Counted from the first letter of the stretch, positions 1-9,272 are shown. The stretch: 64,000 nucleotides of DNA from Acidobacteriota bacterium (GCA_021817045.1 JAKAWG010000006.1:1-64000), one strand, 5' to 3'. The notes: generated from the letters alone by a model not told the origin. Numbers and translations: made by a program.

Positions 1-198
1 CAAACCATTGGCCCCATCGCCCACCGACTTTGCCGACTCATCTGGAAGGTTCTGCATCAGAGTGCCCGTTATCAGAAGTCGGGTCCGACCGTTAATCAGT
101 GGTCGAAACAGAATCGCGCTGCGCGAATGATCCGCGAGCTCCGGAGCCTTGGTTGCCGGGTCGAACCCATCAACCCGCCAGTGCCTTCTCTGGCATGA
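1..198 (+). mobile_element. IS110-family transposase, C-terminal end only
   Basis: Frame 1 is open from the first base to a TGA at 196-198 and encodes 65 residues. The stretch AHRLCRLIWKVLHQ followed by a conserved ARMIRELRSLG segment near the end matches the C-terminal end of IS110-type (DEDD) transposases as I know them. The start lies outside the window, so I cannot tell whether the element is intact. The bases that follow hold no second transposase frame. An inverted-repeat element 330 bp downstream may or may not be linked to it. Confidence 0.72.
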
Positions 199-692
199 AC
201 GAGCATTTTCGATCATCGGGATGTCACGAAGCGACATGAGCGACTGCTTTTTACCGAGCCGATTACAAAGTAGGTAGCGCGAACCGCCGTTTTTGCGGTC
301 CACGCCGGTTCGATCGCAATCATGTCTGCAGCGTTGTAATGTCGCGGCGCGTCCAATTTGTGGCGTCCTTTTTCCTTCGGGCGGCGTTATCGGCCTCCTG
401 GGCCAACAGACGCGGACCACAAAGATGGTCGTCCCCGCTATGCGCTTCTCCATAAAGATCGTTCCCGCTTTGTTTCCCACCTCACAAGCCAATTTACTTT
501 TAGGACATTGCTTATAGCTTAGTCGTGTCCTAATCTCAGGTAGCGCCGGCCTTCAGGCCGGCACCTGCCGAGCGAAAGCTCGGCGCTACACCTGAAATTA
601 GGACACTACTAACAAGGCGTTTTCGTTGACAGAGTGGGGTGCAGCTGAATATCCTCAACAATCGGGGCTGATCCTTATCCGACTGCGCCATC
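199..692. other. Intergenic region with IS flank and repeat element
   Basis: No convincing coding frame on either strand. It holds the IS-proximal flank and, at 525-606, a MITE-like inverted repeat. Short frames at 293-517 and 536-817 have no family features and I treat them as chance. Confidence 0.6.
525..606. repeat. MITE/REP-like inverted repeat with two internal hairpins
   Basis: The outer arms are about 25 nt: GTGTCCTAATCTCAGGTAGC at the left and its near-exact complement ending GGACAC at 606. Between them are two perfect hairpins, 545-562 (GCCGGCCT-TC-AGGCCGGC) and 567-584 (GCCGAGC-GAAA-GCTCGGC). This nested palindrome, with flanking TAGCGCC and GGCGCTA, looks like a mobile non-coding repeat. 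Related GC-rich double hairpins occur at 1807-1847, 50017-50070 and 52704-52744. Confidence 0.7.
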
Positions 693-1772
693 ATGAAAAG
701 CCGCTTCCGCTCTGCAAGCCTCTTCGCCGCCGTTCTCCTTGTGAGTTCTTCCGCCTTCGCGGCGCCTACCAAAATCACCGGCACACCCAATAACCGCCTG
801 GCCGATGCCGTACTCAAGCGCCTGCTTTCGACCCCGTTGGGCCAGGCGGGACCGCGACTACATTACCAGGTCATTCTGCTCGATGACTTCCATCCCAACG
901 CAATGACGAACACGCGCGGCAAGGTTTACATCACGAAGGGATTATTCCGACTCCTCGACGACGACCGCGGTGTGTGGGCCGCTGTCATCGGGCACGAGCT
1001 CGGTCATAACTTTCTCCAACACCCCGGCTGCCTGCCCCGCTTTGGAAAGCTCGTCAGAGCGGCGTACCAAAAGGCTCGCACGCAAGGTTACACCCTTGGC
1101 CCCGCCCGCCTTCCCGCTCTCCATCTAGGCGAAGGCATCTCTGTGGTCACGCGGGACCGCGAGGTGGAGGTGCAAGCTGACCTGATTGGCATGATGCTAA
1201 TGGCTGAAGCCGGTTACCAGCCCGGTTTTGCCGTTCTTTTAGACCAGCGGCTGCGTCACGCGGTCGGAGGCGGGATGGGTCCTTTTACAATTTTTTCGCG
1301 CCATCCACGGCTTGAAACGCGGGAGCAGCACAGTCTGCACTACTACGATGAGGCGACCGACATCTTCCGATCGGACTGGCCGGACGCCGCCAAATCGCCC
1401 GGGGGCAACCTGCCGCCTTACGGCTCGATCGGGCGGTGGACGTTTTCGACGGCAAAAGGAGGCCAGCTTCTAGTTTTCGACGTTTCTTTCGAGGTACACA
1501 ATGCGCGGGGCGCGCGAGTGAGAGTTGCGGCAGGCTTTATGCGCAATGGCCGGCTGGTCACCACCCATAACCCGGCTTACCGAATGGCGAATGGCATGAT
1601 GCTGACCAATGTCTTGCTGCCGGGCGCAGCCTCTGAATCCAAGCAAGTCAGGCTTAGCGTGCCTCGCTCGGCGCTCGCCGCTTCCGGCCAGAAATTCCTG
1701 GCCGTGGTTTATCTCACAGCCGGCGGGCGGTATCTCGACGTCGCAAGCCGGGAAATCACGCTGCCAAAATAA
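693..1772 (+). CDS. M48-family zinc metalloprotease, secreted
   Basis: 359 residues. An N-terminal signal peptide (basic MKSR, hydrophobic 9-20, AFA-A cleavage near 23) sends it across the inner membrane. The zinc motif HELGH is at 101-105, and the third ligand is probably E159 in REVEVQAD, the usual M48 ExxAD pattern. The peptidase core is followed by a C-terminal beta-rich region of about 130 residues from position 240 that I do not recognise. M48 enzymes of this type (BepA/LoiP-like) usually degrade or help assemble envelope proteins; the substrate here is unknown. It converges on gyrA, with a double hairpin between them. The family call is firm, the role is inferred. Confidence 0.85.
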   Translation: MKSRFRSASLFAAVLLVSSSAFAAPTKITGTPNNRLADAVLKRLLSTPLGQAGPRLHYQVILLDDFHPNAMTNTRGKVYITKGLFRLLDDDRGVWAAVIGHELGHNFLQHPGCLPRFGKLVRAAYQKARTQGYTLGPARLPALHLGEGISVVTRDREVEVQADLIGMMLMAEAGYQPGFAVLLDQRLRHAVGGGMGPFTIFSRHPRLETREQHSLHYYDEATDIFRSDWPDAAKSPGGNLPPYGSIGRWTFSTAKGGQLLVFDVSFEVHNARGARVRVAAGFMRNGRLVTTHNPAYRMANGMMLTNVLLPGAASESKQVRLSVPRSALAASGQKFLAVVYLTAGGRYLDVASREITLPK

Positions 1773-1806
1773 TGGTCGCACGCATCGCAAAATGCGCGAC
1801 GGTTGG

Positions 1807-1847
1807 GCCGCCTCTTTTAAGGCGGCACATACCGGGCTGAAGCCCGG
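1807..1847. terminator. Double hairpin between convergent genes
   Basis: Two perfect stems lie between the M48 protease stop (1772) and the gyrA stop (1850): 1807-1826 (GCCGCC, 8-nt loop with TTTT, GGCGGC) and 1832-1847 (CCGGGCT-GA-AGCCCGG). The placement suits a bidirectional terminator, although the T-run is inside the loop and not after the stem. It also resembles the repeat at 525-606, so it could be a REP unit that settled between convergent genes. Confidence 0.5.
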
Positions 1848-1849
1848 CT

Positions 1850-4564
1850 CTACTGAATCAAGGTTGGCTGGATGGGCTCCGCGCCGGCGTCCTCATCGGT
1901 ACGCACAAGACACGCGGCGGCCACGCGGTCGTCTCCTTCAAGCGCGATCAGCCGAACTCCCTGCGCAGAACGTCCACTTTCGCGGATGGTGCTGGAATCC
2001 AGCCGCGTGATCTTTCCCTGCTGGCTGATAATCATCACTTCTGAATCCTCGGTGACGCTGAGCACGCCCACCACCTTGCCGTTGCGCTCCACGGTCTTCA
2101 CATTGATCACGCCTTTGCCGGCTCGGGACTGCAGCCGGTATTCGGTGATGGCCGTGCGCTTGCCGTATCCCTTTTCTGTGACGGAGAGGATCAATTCCTT
2201 TTCTCCCACAATCTCCATTCCGACAATGAAGTCGCCCTTGGCGAGGTCCATGGAGTAAACACCGTAAGCGGCGCGGCCCATGTCACGGACGTCTTGCTCC
2301 GGAAAGCGGATGGCCATGCCTTCGTGCGTGGCAAGGAAAATAACGTCGCGGCCGGAGGTCAGCTTCGCCCCGATCAACTCATCGCCTTCTTCAATCTTCA
2401 TCGCCACGATGCCGCGCGAGAGCGGCTTGGAAAATTCGGCAAGCCGGGTTTTCTTGATCAGACCCTGACGCGTCGCCAGCACCACATAGCCTGCGGCGGC
2501 GTATGCAGTACCGTCAACCTTGATTTCCTTTGGTTCGTCCACCAGTTCCTTGACGGCCAGCACGGCCGCAACCTTTTCTCCGTGCACGAGGTTGACGAGG
2601 TTCAGGATGTGCTTGCCTTTCCCGGCGGCGCCCACGTCCGGAATCTCGTAAACCTTCAGCCAGTAAACTTTTCCATTGTTCGTGAACACGAGGATGTAGC
2701 TATGGGTGGAGGCGACAAAGAGGTGCTCGACAATATCTTCCTCGCGAGTCTTCATCCCGATCCGTCCCTTTCCGCCGCGTCCTTGCTGGCGATAGGTGGT
2801 GAGTGGTGTGCGCTTGAGATAGCCTGAATGGGATACCGTGACCACCACATCCTCGACCGAGATCAGGTCCTCAAGCTTGATTTCGGCCTGTTCCTCGATG
2901 ATCTGCGTTCGGCGGTCGTTTCCGAATTCTTTCTGCACCTGCTTGAGCTCGTCCACAATCACTTTTCGTAGTTCCTTGTCACTCCTAAGAATTTCCTGGT
3001 ATCTCTCAATGTTTCTCTTCAGTTCTCCCAATTCCGTATGAATCTCTTCCGTGGAGAGTTGAGTAAGGCGGTGGAGTTGAAGCTCCAGGATGGCATCAAC
3101 TTGGGCTGGTGAGAGACCGTCTCGACCGGAAACAAGTCCACGGTTCGGCGACCAAAAATAACCGAACCGGTAATGCGTGATGCGTCCGCCCTTGTCGCGC
3201 TTCAGGTTGGCATCCACGCCGGCAAGCCGGCGCAATTCCTGCTCTCGGATGGCGTTCCGGTTGACGGCACCCTCTGACGGATACTCCAGCCAGCCTTGAT
3301 CGCTGAGGTTATGCTTGCTCCAGGTCAGGAGGTTCGTGCGGGCTTCGGCTTTAGACCTGCTGAGGCGTATGATCGCAATGACAAAGTCCAGATTGTCTAG
3401 GGCGATCTGCAGCCCTTCCAAGACGTGCTCCCGCTCCTGCGCCTTGCGCAGTTCGTAGGTTGTGCGCCGGCGCACTACCGTGACGCGGTGGTCGACGAAG
3501 AGTTGAATGGCTTCGATCAAGGAAAGGGTCCTCGGCTGGCCATTCACGATGGCGAGCAGGATCATGCCGAAGGTTTCCTGAAGCTGCGTGTGCTTATAGA
3601 GATTGTTGAGGACGACTTCCGGCTGCTCTCCGCGCTTGATTTCGACGACGATCCGCATGCCTTCGCGGTCCGATTCGTCGCGAATGTCGGAAATGCCCTC
3701 GATTTTCTTGTCTTGCACGAGTTGGGCGATGCGCTCGATCGTTTTGGCCTTATTCACCTGGAACGGGATTTCGGTGATGACGATCTGCTGCTTGTCTTTT
3801 GTGGGCCTTTCGATGGCCGCTTTGGCCCGCATGGTGAACTGCCCGCGTCCTGTGGCATAGGCTGACTGGATTCCCGACTTTCCATAGATGTAGGCGGCGG
3901 TGGGAAAATCGGGGCCAGGAACGAGGGCCAATACCTCCTCCAGGCGCGCTTGCGGCTTTTGAATAAGCAAAACGGTCGCGTCAATAATCTCCCGGAGGTT
4001 GTGCGGCGGGATTTTGGTGGCCATGCCCACGGCGATGCCGTCCGAGCCGTTGATCAGCAGATTGGGAACGCGCGTGGGCAGCACGAGAGGCTCTTCGGTC
4101 GATTCGTCAAAATTGGGAACAAAATCGACCGTTTCCTTCTCGATGTCGGCCAGCAACTCTTCGGCAATGCGCGCCAGGCGGCACTCGGTGTATCGGTAGG
4201 CGGCGGGAGGGTCGCCGTCTACGGAGCCGAAGTTGCCCTGGCCATCGATAAGCGGAAAGCGCATGTTGAAGTCTTGAGCCATGCGCACGAGTGTGTCATA
4301 AACGGCCGCGTCGCCGTGCGGGTGATACTTCTTAATCACTTCTCCCACCACGCCCGCGCACTTCGAGTATCGTTTGCTGGAACTGATGCCCTCCTTGTAC
4401 ATCGCGTAAAGAATGCGGCGATGCACGGGCTTCAGTCCGTCGCGGACGTCGGGCAGGGCGCGCCCGATGATCACGCTCATCGCGTAATCGAGATAGGAGC
4501 TGCGCATCTCGTCTTCGATGTTGACGGGAATCTGCCGGGAAGGAATCAGTTCCTGATCACCCAC
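1850..4564 (-). CDS. gyrA: DNA gyrase subunit A
   Basis: 904 residues, full length. GyrA forms the A2B2 gyrase with GyrB and cuts and rejoins DNA to introduce negative supercoils. The catalytic tyrosine is Y125 in AAYRYTE. The GyrA-box at 592-598 (QGRGGKG) marks it as gyrase and not topoisomerase IV. An insert of about 80 residues (roughly 403-483) sits before the [15 protein letters not shown] helix, at the place where E. coli GyrA also has an insert and Bacillus does not. In the quinolone-determining region the sequence is HGDAAVYD, so the residue equivalent to E. coli Ser83 is Ala86, while Asp87 is kept as D90. gyrB is not in the window. Confidence 0.97.
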   Translation of the reverse strand: MGDQELIPSRQIPVNIEDEMRSSYLDYAMSVIIGRALPDVRDGLKPVHRRILYAMYKEGISSSKRYSKCAGVVGEVIKKYHPHGDAAVYDTLVRMAQDFNMRFPLIDGQGNFGSVDGDPPAAYRYTECRLARIAEELLADIEKETVDFVPNFDESTEEPLVLPTRVPNLLINGSDGIAVGMATKIPPHNLREIIDATVLLIQKPQARLEEVLALVPGPDFPTAAYIYGKSGIQSAYATGRGQFTMRAKAAIERPTKDKQQIVITEIPFQVNKAKTIERIAQLVQDKKIEGISDIRDESDREGMRIVVEIKRGEQPEVVLNNLYKHTQLQETFGMILLAIVNGQPRTLSLIEAIQLFVDHRVTVVRRRTTYELRKAQEREHVLEGLQIALDNLDFVIAIIRLSRSKAEARTNLLTWSKHNLSDQGWLEYPSEGAVNRNAIREQELRRLAGVDANLKRDKGGRITHYRFGYFWSPNRGLVSGRDGLSPAQVDAILELQLHRLTQLSTEEIHTELGELKRNIERYQEILRSDKELRKVIVDELKQVQKEFGNDRRTQIIEEQAEIKLEDLISVEDVVVTVSHSGYLKRTPLTTYRQQGRGGKGRIGMKTREEDIVEHLFVASTHSYILVFTNNGKVYWLKVYEIPDVGAAGKGKHILNLVNLVHGEKVAAVLAVKELVDEPKEIKVDGTAYAAAGYVVLATRQGLIKKTRLAEFSKPLSRGIVAMKIEEGDELIGAKLTSGRDVIFLATHEGMAIRFPEQDVRDMGRAAYGVYSMDLAKGDFIVGMEIVGEKELILSVTEKGYGKRTAITEYRLQSRAGKGVINVKTVERNGKVVGVLSVTEDSEVMIISQQGKITRLDSSTIRESGRSAQGVRLIALEGDDRVAAACLVRTDEDAGAEPIQPTLIQ

Positions 4565-4579
4565 GGTAATTGGTCCTTT

Positions 4580-4963
4580 CTAAGGCCGAAAGACTTTCAG
4601 TTCGAGGCCACGGACGAATTCAAAACGCTTGCGGTTGCCGGTTGCAACGGATTCGTCCCTTTGCACGGCGGTCGCCGCGATCAGAACATCACTCGGGCCA
4701 GGCCGCCTTAACAGCGCGTAGCGCTCCATTAGCCGTTGAGCTTCTCCGCTGACACCTTCGCTGACGGAAATTACACCGGTGAACTGGTTCGCAAGTAAAT
4801 CGTCGAGCCTTTCCCTCTCCGCGGCATCGCGGCAACCGTAGAGCAGTTCCAGGCGAAAAATTGCGGATAGGTTCCGTTCTCCAGCCGGGACGGAATCCGC
4901 AAACTCGATCGCGTTCGGGTGTCTTCGCAGTATCCAGACCAGGATGTCGGTGTCAAAACTCAA
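4580..4963 (-). CDS. PIN-domain ribonuclease toxin, VapC type
   Basis: 127 residues. PIN-domain pattern: the first acidic residue in FDTDILVW (D4/D6), an acidic residue in the helix FRLELLYG, and D93 in PGPSDVLIAATA, followed by a variant of the final strand near SVATGNRKRF. VapC toxins cleave specific RNAs, often tRNA or rRNA, and are held inactive by an antitoxin. The start is TTG at 4963, overlapping the antitoxin TGA by four bases (TTGA), which suggests translational coupling. The antitoxin frame upstream carries an in-frame stop, so its control may be broken. The stop is 15 bp from the gyrA start region. Confidence 0.85.
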   Translation of the reverse strand: MSFDTDILVWILRRHPNAIEFADSVPAGERNLSAIFRLELLYGCRDAAERERLDDLLANQFTGVISVSEGVSGEAQRLMERYALLRRPGPSDVLIAATAVQRDESVATGNRKRFEFVRGLELKVFRP

Positions 4964-5196
4964 TGCAGGTACCGAGGAGTCCGGATTTTGCGCAGCCAGG
5001 CGTGTACATCCTTCATGTCTTCGCGATCAGCCCACATGCCACAAGCGGGATGGTCGGGTATGCTTGGGGGCTACACAGCATTCAGCAGGGTGATTTTCGC
5101 CACCGGTTTGCCGCGGAGCGTCACGGTAACACTCCCAATCTGCTGAACCTTCTTCAAAATCTGGGAGGTTTTAAGGCGCAAGTCTTTCGCGGTCAC
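4960..5196 (-). pseudogene. Phd/VapB-type antitoxin with in-frame amber codon
   Basis: Too short for most gene callers and split by a stop. From GTG at 5196 the frame reads VTAKDLRLKTSQILKKV and on through a GKPVAKI strand, typical of the DNA-binding half of Phd/YefM-like antitoxins. A TAG follows at codon 42 (5073-5071). The same frame then continues for 36 residues as DHPACGMWADREDMKDV and ends PRYLH, which is the usual toxin-binding C-terminus of these antitoxins. Both halves are in one frame, so a single base change separates it from a 78-residue intact protein. A ribosome-binding run AGGGA lies about 10 nt before the GTG. It could be a recent nonsense mutation, a suppressed or read-through codon, or an assembly error. 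Confidence 0.75.
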
Positions 5197-5225
5197 TTCC
5201 CTAACGTCCCTGCGCTATTTCCGCG

Positions 5226-5237
5226 AAGTGTACACTT
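5226..5237. promoter_or_regulatory. 12-bp perfect palindrome, candidate TA operator
   Basis: AAGTGTACACTT is a perfect 12-bp palindrome about 30 bp upstream of the antitoxin GTG. Phd/VapB antitoxins autorepress by binding palindromes in this position, so it is a natural operator candidate. This is inference from position and symmetry only. Confidence 0.5.
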
Positions 5238-5277
5238 ACAAGTATGCACTTCGATCTCCGCGACGGTCAGCCGTCTT

Positions 5278-6714
5278 TCACTCTTGCGGCCCTCCGGCCG
5301 CCTTGCGGCGCGTGGCGGTCCTGCGCCGAGTCGTTTTGCTGGTGCTCTTTGCAGAGCGGGTTTTGCGGGTTTTGGTCTCGGCGGGAGGCGCGGGTTCCGG
5401 CTGCTTGAAGGGAGGCTGGAGAGCTTCCAGCGCACCTTCTTGCGGCGCAAGCTGCGGAGACTCGGGCACGCCTGCTTCGTGCTCAGATTCAGACGGCGGT
5501 GCGGTGTCTACACTTTCCACAATCGTCACAGGCTCAACCTCGGGTTGAACCAGGGCTTCGGAAGCCGAGTCGACAGGTCGGCTGGAGGTCGGAACTGAGG
5601 CGTAGATTCGCCACGCCCCGTTATGGTCTCGTTGCAGCTTGAGCCATCCTTCGCGCTGGGCAGCATGGAGCAGGTCCAGCGTGCCGCGATAACCATATTG
5701 CCGCTCGTCAAAGTTTGAATCCAGGGCACGCAGTCGCCCGCGAATTTGCCGGATGTAAAGCGGGCGGCCAGGACTGCGTTCCGCGCCCGCCTCTACGGCT
5801 TGCCGCATCAGATCGAGCGCCCGCGCCTGCGACACAGACGAGAGCTCACTTTCCTCGCCTGCCGCGGCGGCCGGCGCTTCTCCTTCGGCTGCGCTTTCAG
5901 CCCCCGGCGACATAGCGGCAACGCTGCTGTCGGCAGAGGGCTCCACCGGCTCCACGAGGAAACCACGTTCGGTCTGGCGCAGCTGGGCCAGGCCGGCGCG
6001 GTCCACTTTCTGCATGAATTCGAGGAAGGACGTTGCACCGTAATCCCTCTCGCTGAATGTAGAATCGAGCTGCAGCAGAGTGCTCTTCAGTAGACCAAGC
6101 TGCGGCGCTACCCCCCGGTCGGCGAGAATCTTCAGGGCGCGCTGAATGTTGGGCAGCGCTTCGCTGAGCGATCTTGCCTCTGAGACCGCCCTGGAGCTTG
6201 CTTCGCCCCGCCTTGACGATCTGCCGCCGCGTCCGCCGCCGTCGCTCTTCAGCAGATTCTCGTACGCGACGAATTCCGTACAGTTTTTCTGGAGGATGTT
6301 GCTCGTGAAGGCTCGTCCGCCGATGACAAACACCTGCTTGTCATACTGCTTCAACTTTTCCACCAGGGCCATAAAGTCGCTGTCGCCGCCTACAATGGCA
6401 AAGGCGTTGATATGGTGCCGCGTGAAAGCCATCTCGAGCGCGTCGAGGGCCAAGTTGATGTCCGCCCCATTCTTGTCGCCGCGCGGTGTCACGCTTCGCT
6501 GCACCATCTGGATGGCGTGTTGCGTCATTTGGCGGCTGTGCTCCCCCGCCCGCGCCCAGTCGGCGTACGCAATCTTAGCCACCACCTCTCCGCGTTCTTT
6601 CAACGCTTCCAGCACCAAAGAGACGTCAAAATCCTTGCTCAGCGTATCCCTGACACCGATCTGAATGTTGTCGAAGTCAATAAAGACCGCGAGTTTCAAT
6701 CGTTCCTCAGACAA
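5278..6714 (-). CDS. NYN-domain RNase with two OST-HTH/LOTUS domains
   Basis: 478 residues. Residues 7-155 form a NYN (PIN-like, LabA/DUF88) nuclease domain with the acidic residues in place: D13/D15 in FIDFDN, D80 and D85 in GDKNGADINLALD, D111/D113 in VGGDSDF. Two OST-HTH/LOTUS domains follow, about 186-257 and 297-372, separated by an Ala/Glu-rich linker. Both carry the same LDSxFxERxYG core, so one arose from the other. The tail (about 448-475) is very rich in Lys, Arg and Thr and probably binds nucleic acid. The TTG start is supported by GAGGGAG five bases upstream. LOTUS domains bind RNA (G-quadruplex RNA in some studies), so an RNA-cleaving role is likely, with unknown target. Confidence 0.85.
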   Translation of the reverse strand: MSEERLKLAVFIDFDNIQIGVRDTLSKDFDVSLVLEALKERGEVVAKIAYADWARAGEHSRQMTQHAIQMVQRSVTPRGDKNGADINLALDALEMAFTRHHINAFAIVGGDSDFMALVEKLKQYDKQVFVIGGRAFTSNILQKNCTEFVAYENLLKSDGGGRGGRSSRRGEASSRAVSEARSLSEALPNIQRALKILADRGVAPQLGLLKSTLLQLDSTFSERDYGATSFLEFMQKVDRAGLAQLRQTERGFLVEPVEPSADSSVAAMSPGAESAAEGEAPAAAAGEESELSSVSQARALDLMRQAVEAGAERSPGRPLYIRQIRGRLRALDSNFDERQYGYRGTLDLLHAAQREGWLKLQRDHNGAWRIYASVPTSSRPVDSASEALVQPEVEPVTIVESVDTAPPSESEHEAGVPESPQLAPQEGALEALQPPFKQPEPAPPAETKTRKTRSAKSTSKTTRRRTATRRKAAGGPQE

Positions 6715-6840
6715 AATACTCCCTCTCTTTTTCTAAGCGAGTTATCCGATCAAGCGGGCTCGTTTATGTATATTATACCGCATAAATCGGGAAATTCGCT
6801 CTCAGTGATTGGTTGGGTTTCCTGGGAAGAAACCTGCCAT

Positions 6841-8580
6841 TTAGGGAGAAGGGATAACTGCAGCGGCTTGGCTGGAATAAGCGCTCTGGATACCTGCGGA
6901 ATTCACTGCCGTCGCCACGTAATAGTAGGTTTGCCCGGCCGCGACCGTCGTGTCCGTGAATGTCGTACCGCTCACCAGTGCCGAATTTACCTTGGTGTAC
7001 GGTCCCCCGGACGCGGTTCCGCGGTAGACGTCATACCCGACCACGCCGCTGGAAGTGCTTGCCAACCAACTCAGCGTAACTGAGTGCTGGTTCGCGCCCG
7101 TGGCCGAAAGCGTGACCAGGCTGGGCGAATCGGAGGCGTTGCTCACCACTGACAAGTCTCCACTCACGCTGCCGGCGGTCGAGGGGTCGAAGGTTACGCT
7201 GAAGCTGGTGTTCTGTCCGGCGGCTAAGGTCAGAGGCAGCGACGGGCCGTTCACGCTGACGCCAGCACCGGTGGCGGTGGCTTGCGAAATGGTGACGCTG
7301 CCAGTGCCGGTGTCGCTCGCCACCACTGGCAAGGTGCTGCTGCTCCCGATCGTGATGTTTCCAAAGCTGAGAGAGGTGGGCGCGACACTTAGCAAGGATG
7401 TTGCTGGTGTAGTTGTAGTCGTAGGTGTAGTTGTGGTAGACGTCGAGACAGTGGAAGTCTCTGAAGCGAATATGACATCGACCCAATAATTGCTGGAATC
7501 GTAGGTTTCCGTAGGGAAGCCGCTGCTGCCGTACTTGAAAACCGCGTTCGGTCCGTACGTTCCGCTGGCGGGTGAATGGAGCGGAGAGTTATTGTACTGA
7601 GCGGTGAAATAGGGACGGTTGAGCGCGTAATGCCCGTACGGGTCCCAGTAGGAGGCCACATAAATTGTGTTCGCTTTGATCGCCACAGGGGTTGCCAGGT
7701 TGACCTGCTGCCAGCCGGAACTGGTCTCGCTCGTGAACGTGGCACTGGAGAGAAGGTGGCCACTGCTGTCCCAAAGATGGGCGATGTGGGTGCCCGTGTT
7801 TCCAGGTCCCTTATAAAATCGGATGCCGGTGATGGAGCCCGCCACATCGGAATAGAACTTAACTCCGATTTCATAGGCTCTGCTATCCGAAAACGCTGCC
7901 GTGGCCGGTGAGGTATTGCCCCACAGGGTGCTGGTCGACGCAGGAGTGAATACGACATCGACCCAATAATTGCTGGAATCGTAGGTTTCCGTAGGGAACC
8001 CGCTGCTGCCGTACCTGAACACCGCGTTCGGTCCGTACGTTCCGCTGGCGGGTGAATGGAGCGGAGGATTGTTGTACTGAGTGGTGAAATAGGGACGGTT
8101 GAGCGCGTAATGCCCGTACGGGTCCCAGTAGGAGGCCACATAAATTGTGTTCGCTTTGATCGCCACAGGGGTTGCCAGGTTGACCTGCTGCCAGCCGGAA
8201 CTGGTCTCACTCGTGAACGTGGCACTGGAGAGAAGGTGGCCGGAGCTGTCCCAAAGATGGGCGACGTGGGTTCCCGTGTTTCCAGGTCCCTTATAGAACC
8301 GGATGCCGGTGATGAACCCGGGCACATCGGAATAGAACTTGACGCCGATTTCATACGCATGGCTATCGGAAAACGCCGGCGTGGCCGGCGCGGTATTGCC
8401 CCACAACGTGCTGCATCGAGCTGCGCTCGGCACGCAGAGAGCGCCCAGCGATAGGAGGAGGCAGGCGATTCTAAATGGCGCGCGGCCTCGTCGTCGGATT
8501 TTCTCAGGTGTTGCGAAGAATGCGTCACGCGACCCTCCACCTGCTCGGGTTCCCGCTAAAGGCGAAAACAACGGTACCAT
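6841..8580 (-). CDS. Secreted protein: two DUF4082 domains, ASH-like and FN3 domains
   Basis: 579 residues. A long N-terminus ends in a signal peptide (hydrophobic stretch about 38-52, cleavage near AARCS). Two DUF4082 repeats follow, each beginning STLWGNT and about 160 residues long, then a Thr/Ser-rich linker, a choice-of-anchor/ASH-like domain (LSFGNITIGSSS) and a C-terminal fibronectin type III domain (SVTLSWLASTSSGVVGYDVYR). DUF4082 is found in secreted, often carbohydrate-related, multidomain proteins; no catalytic residues are evident. The two DUF4082 units are nearly identical in DNA, a sign of recent duplication. The start is uncertain: no clear ribosome-binding site precedes the ATG at 8580. 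Confidence 0.8.
   Translation of the reverse strand: MVPLFSPLAGTRAGGGSRDAFFATPEKIRRRGRAPFRIACLLLSLGALCVPSAARCSTLWGNTAPATPAFSDSHAYEIGVKFYSDVPGFITGIRFYKGPGNTGTHVAHLWDSSGHLLSSATFTSETSSGWQQVNLATPVAIKANTIYVASYWDPYGHYALNRPYFTTQYNNPPLHSPASGTYGPNAVFRYGSSGFPTETYDSSNYWVDVVFTPASTSTLWGNTSPATAAFSDSRAYEIGVKFYSDVAGSITGIRFYKGPGNTGTHIAHLWDSSGHLLSSATFTSETSSGWQQVNLATPVAIKANTIYVASYWDPYGHYALNRPYFTAQYNNSPLHSPASGTYGPNAVFKYGSSGFPTETYDSSNYWVDVIFASETSTVSTSTTTTPTTTTTPATSLLSVAPTSLSFGNITIGSSSTLPVVASDTGTGSVTISQATATGAGVSVNGPSLPLTLAAGQNTSFSVTFDPSTAGSVSGDLSVVSNASDSPSLVTLSATGANQHSVTLSWLASTSSGVVGYDVYRGTASGGPYTKVNSALVSGTTFTDTTVAAGQTYYYVATAVNSAGIQSAYSSQAAAVIPSP
7467..8412. repeat. Direct tandem duplication, 480-bp period
   Basis: Sequence from about 7467 to 7932 recurs at 7947-8412 with an exact offset of 480 bp (160 codons, in frame). 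Long stretches are identical, for example ACCCAATAATTGCTGGAATC at 7481 and 7961. The few differences are scattered single bases. It duplicates one DUF4082 domain of the secreted protein. Confidence 0.95.
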
Positions 8581-9272
8581 GCGGAAGAATGGGCTCCAGA
8601 GAATTGACTTCGACCGCAGACACTCCCCAGGCCTCAGAGAAGGTTCAATCCGCTCTAGTAGACACTTTCACCGTTGCGGCAGATGGCGCGTAGTCCAGGC
8701 AGTGCTCAAGCTCTGGACATTTCCCCAGTTGCTTCGCGGCCACTGTCTCCGCATTCAGCTAATTCTGTCAGGGACTGCTTTGGTCTTGCAGGTCGAAGAA
8801 AGGGCTTTCTAGCGCGTTATTCCAATCCAACACTGTGTGCGCTTCTCAGCCCGTGACGACCAAGAACTTGTCAGCGTAACTCGGCAGGGACAATTCCGGT
8901 CACCCGATTCTTGTTGTGGGCCGCCAACCTAGTTTACCGAGGAACTTGCGATACCCGCTATTACGACCCAGCGTTATGTGTGTTGACGTTTGCCGTAACT
9001 ACCAAGAAGCTACCGACTGTGCAGATCATGTGCCATTTTTTGTCAAATCGACAATCCATTGACTTGCAACGAGCTAGTTGCCTGGCAGGAAGGTAAACAG
9101 CGTAATTATTGCGCAACGGTGCGTAATAATTCCTTAGAGGTTCTAGGGTGATTACCTGATAGGCGAGCCGTCCTTAGCCCGATCGCCGCCGGTAGTGATA
9201 GAATCCTTCGTTTCCGATGGCGCAACGCAGGCGGCGTCAGTAGCTAGCCGTTCAAGAAGGAGGGAGCCTTCG
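8581..9272. other. Divergent intergenic region with one inverted repeat
   Basis: About 690 bp between the DUF4082 gene and the oxidoreductase gene. No frame on either strand shows family features. The only structure I can point to is the A/T-rich inverted repeat at 9104-9131. Confidence 0.6.
9104..9131. promoter_or_regulatory. 12-bp inverted repeat, candidate operator
   Basis: AATTATTGCGCA, a 4-nt spacer, then TGCGTAATAATT: arms of 12 bp with one mismatch, 140 bp upstream of the oxidoreductase start. The size and symmetry suit a dimeric repressor site. There is no T-run, so a terminator is less likely. Confidence 0.4.

Noticed and set aside
536-817. A 93-residue minus-strand frame across the repeat element and the M48 start
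   Set aside because: It reads through a palindromic element and overlaps a real signal peptide in the opposite direction.
4960-5196. Pyrrolysine at the TAG of the antitoxin
   Set aside because: The position is a linker between two antitoxin halves and not a known Pyl site; nonsense mutation or sequencing error is simpler.
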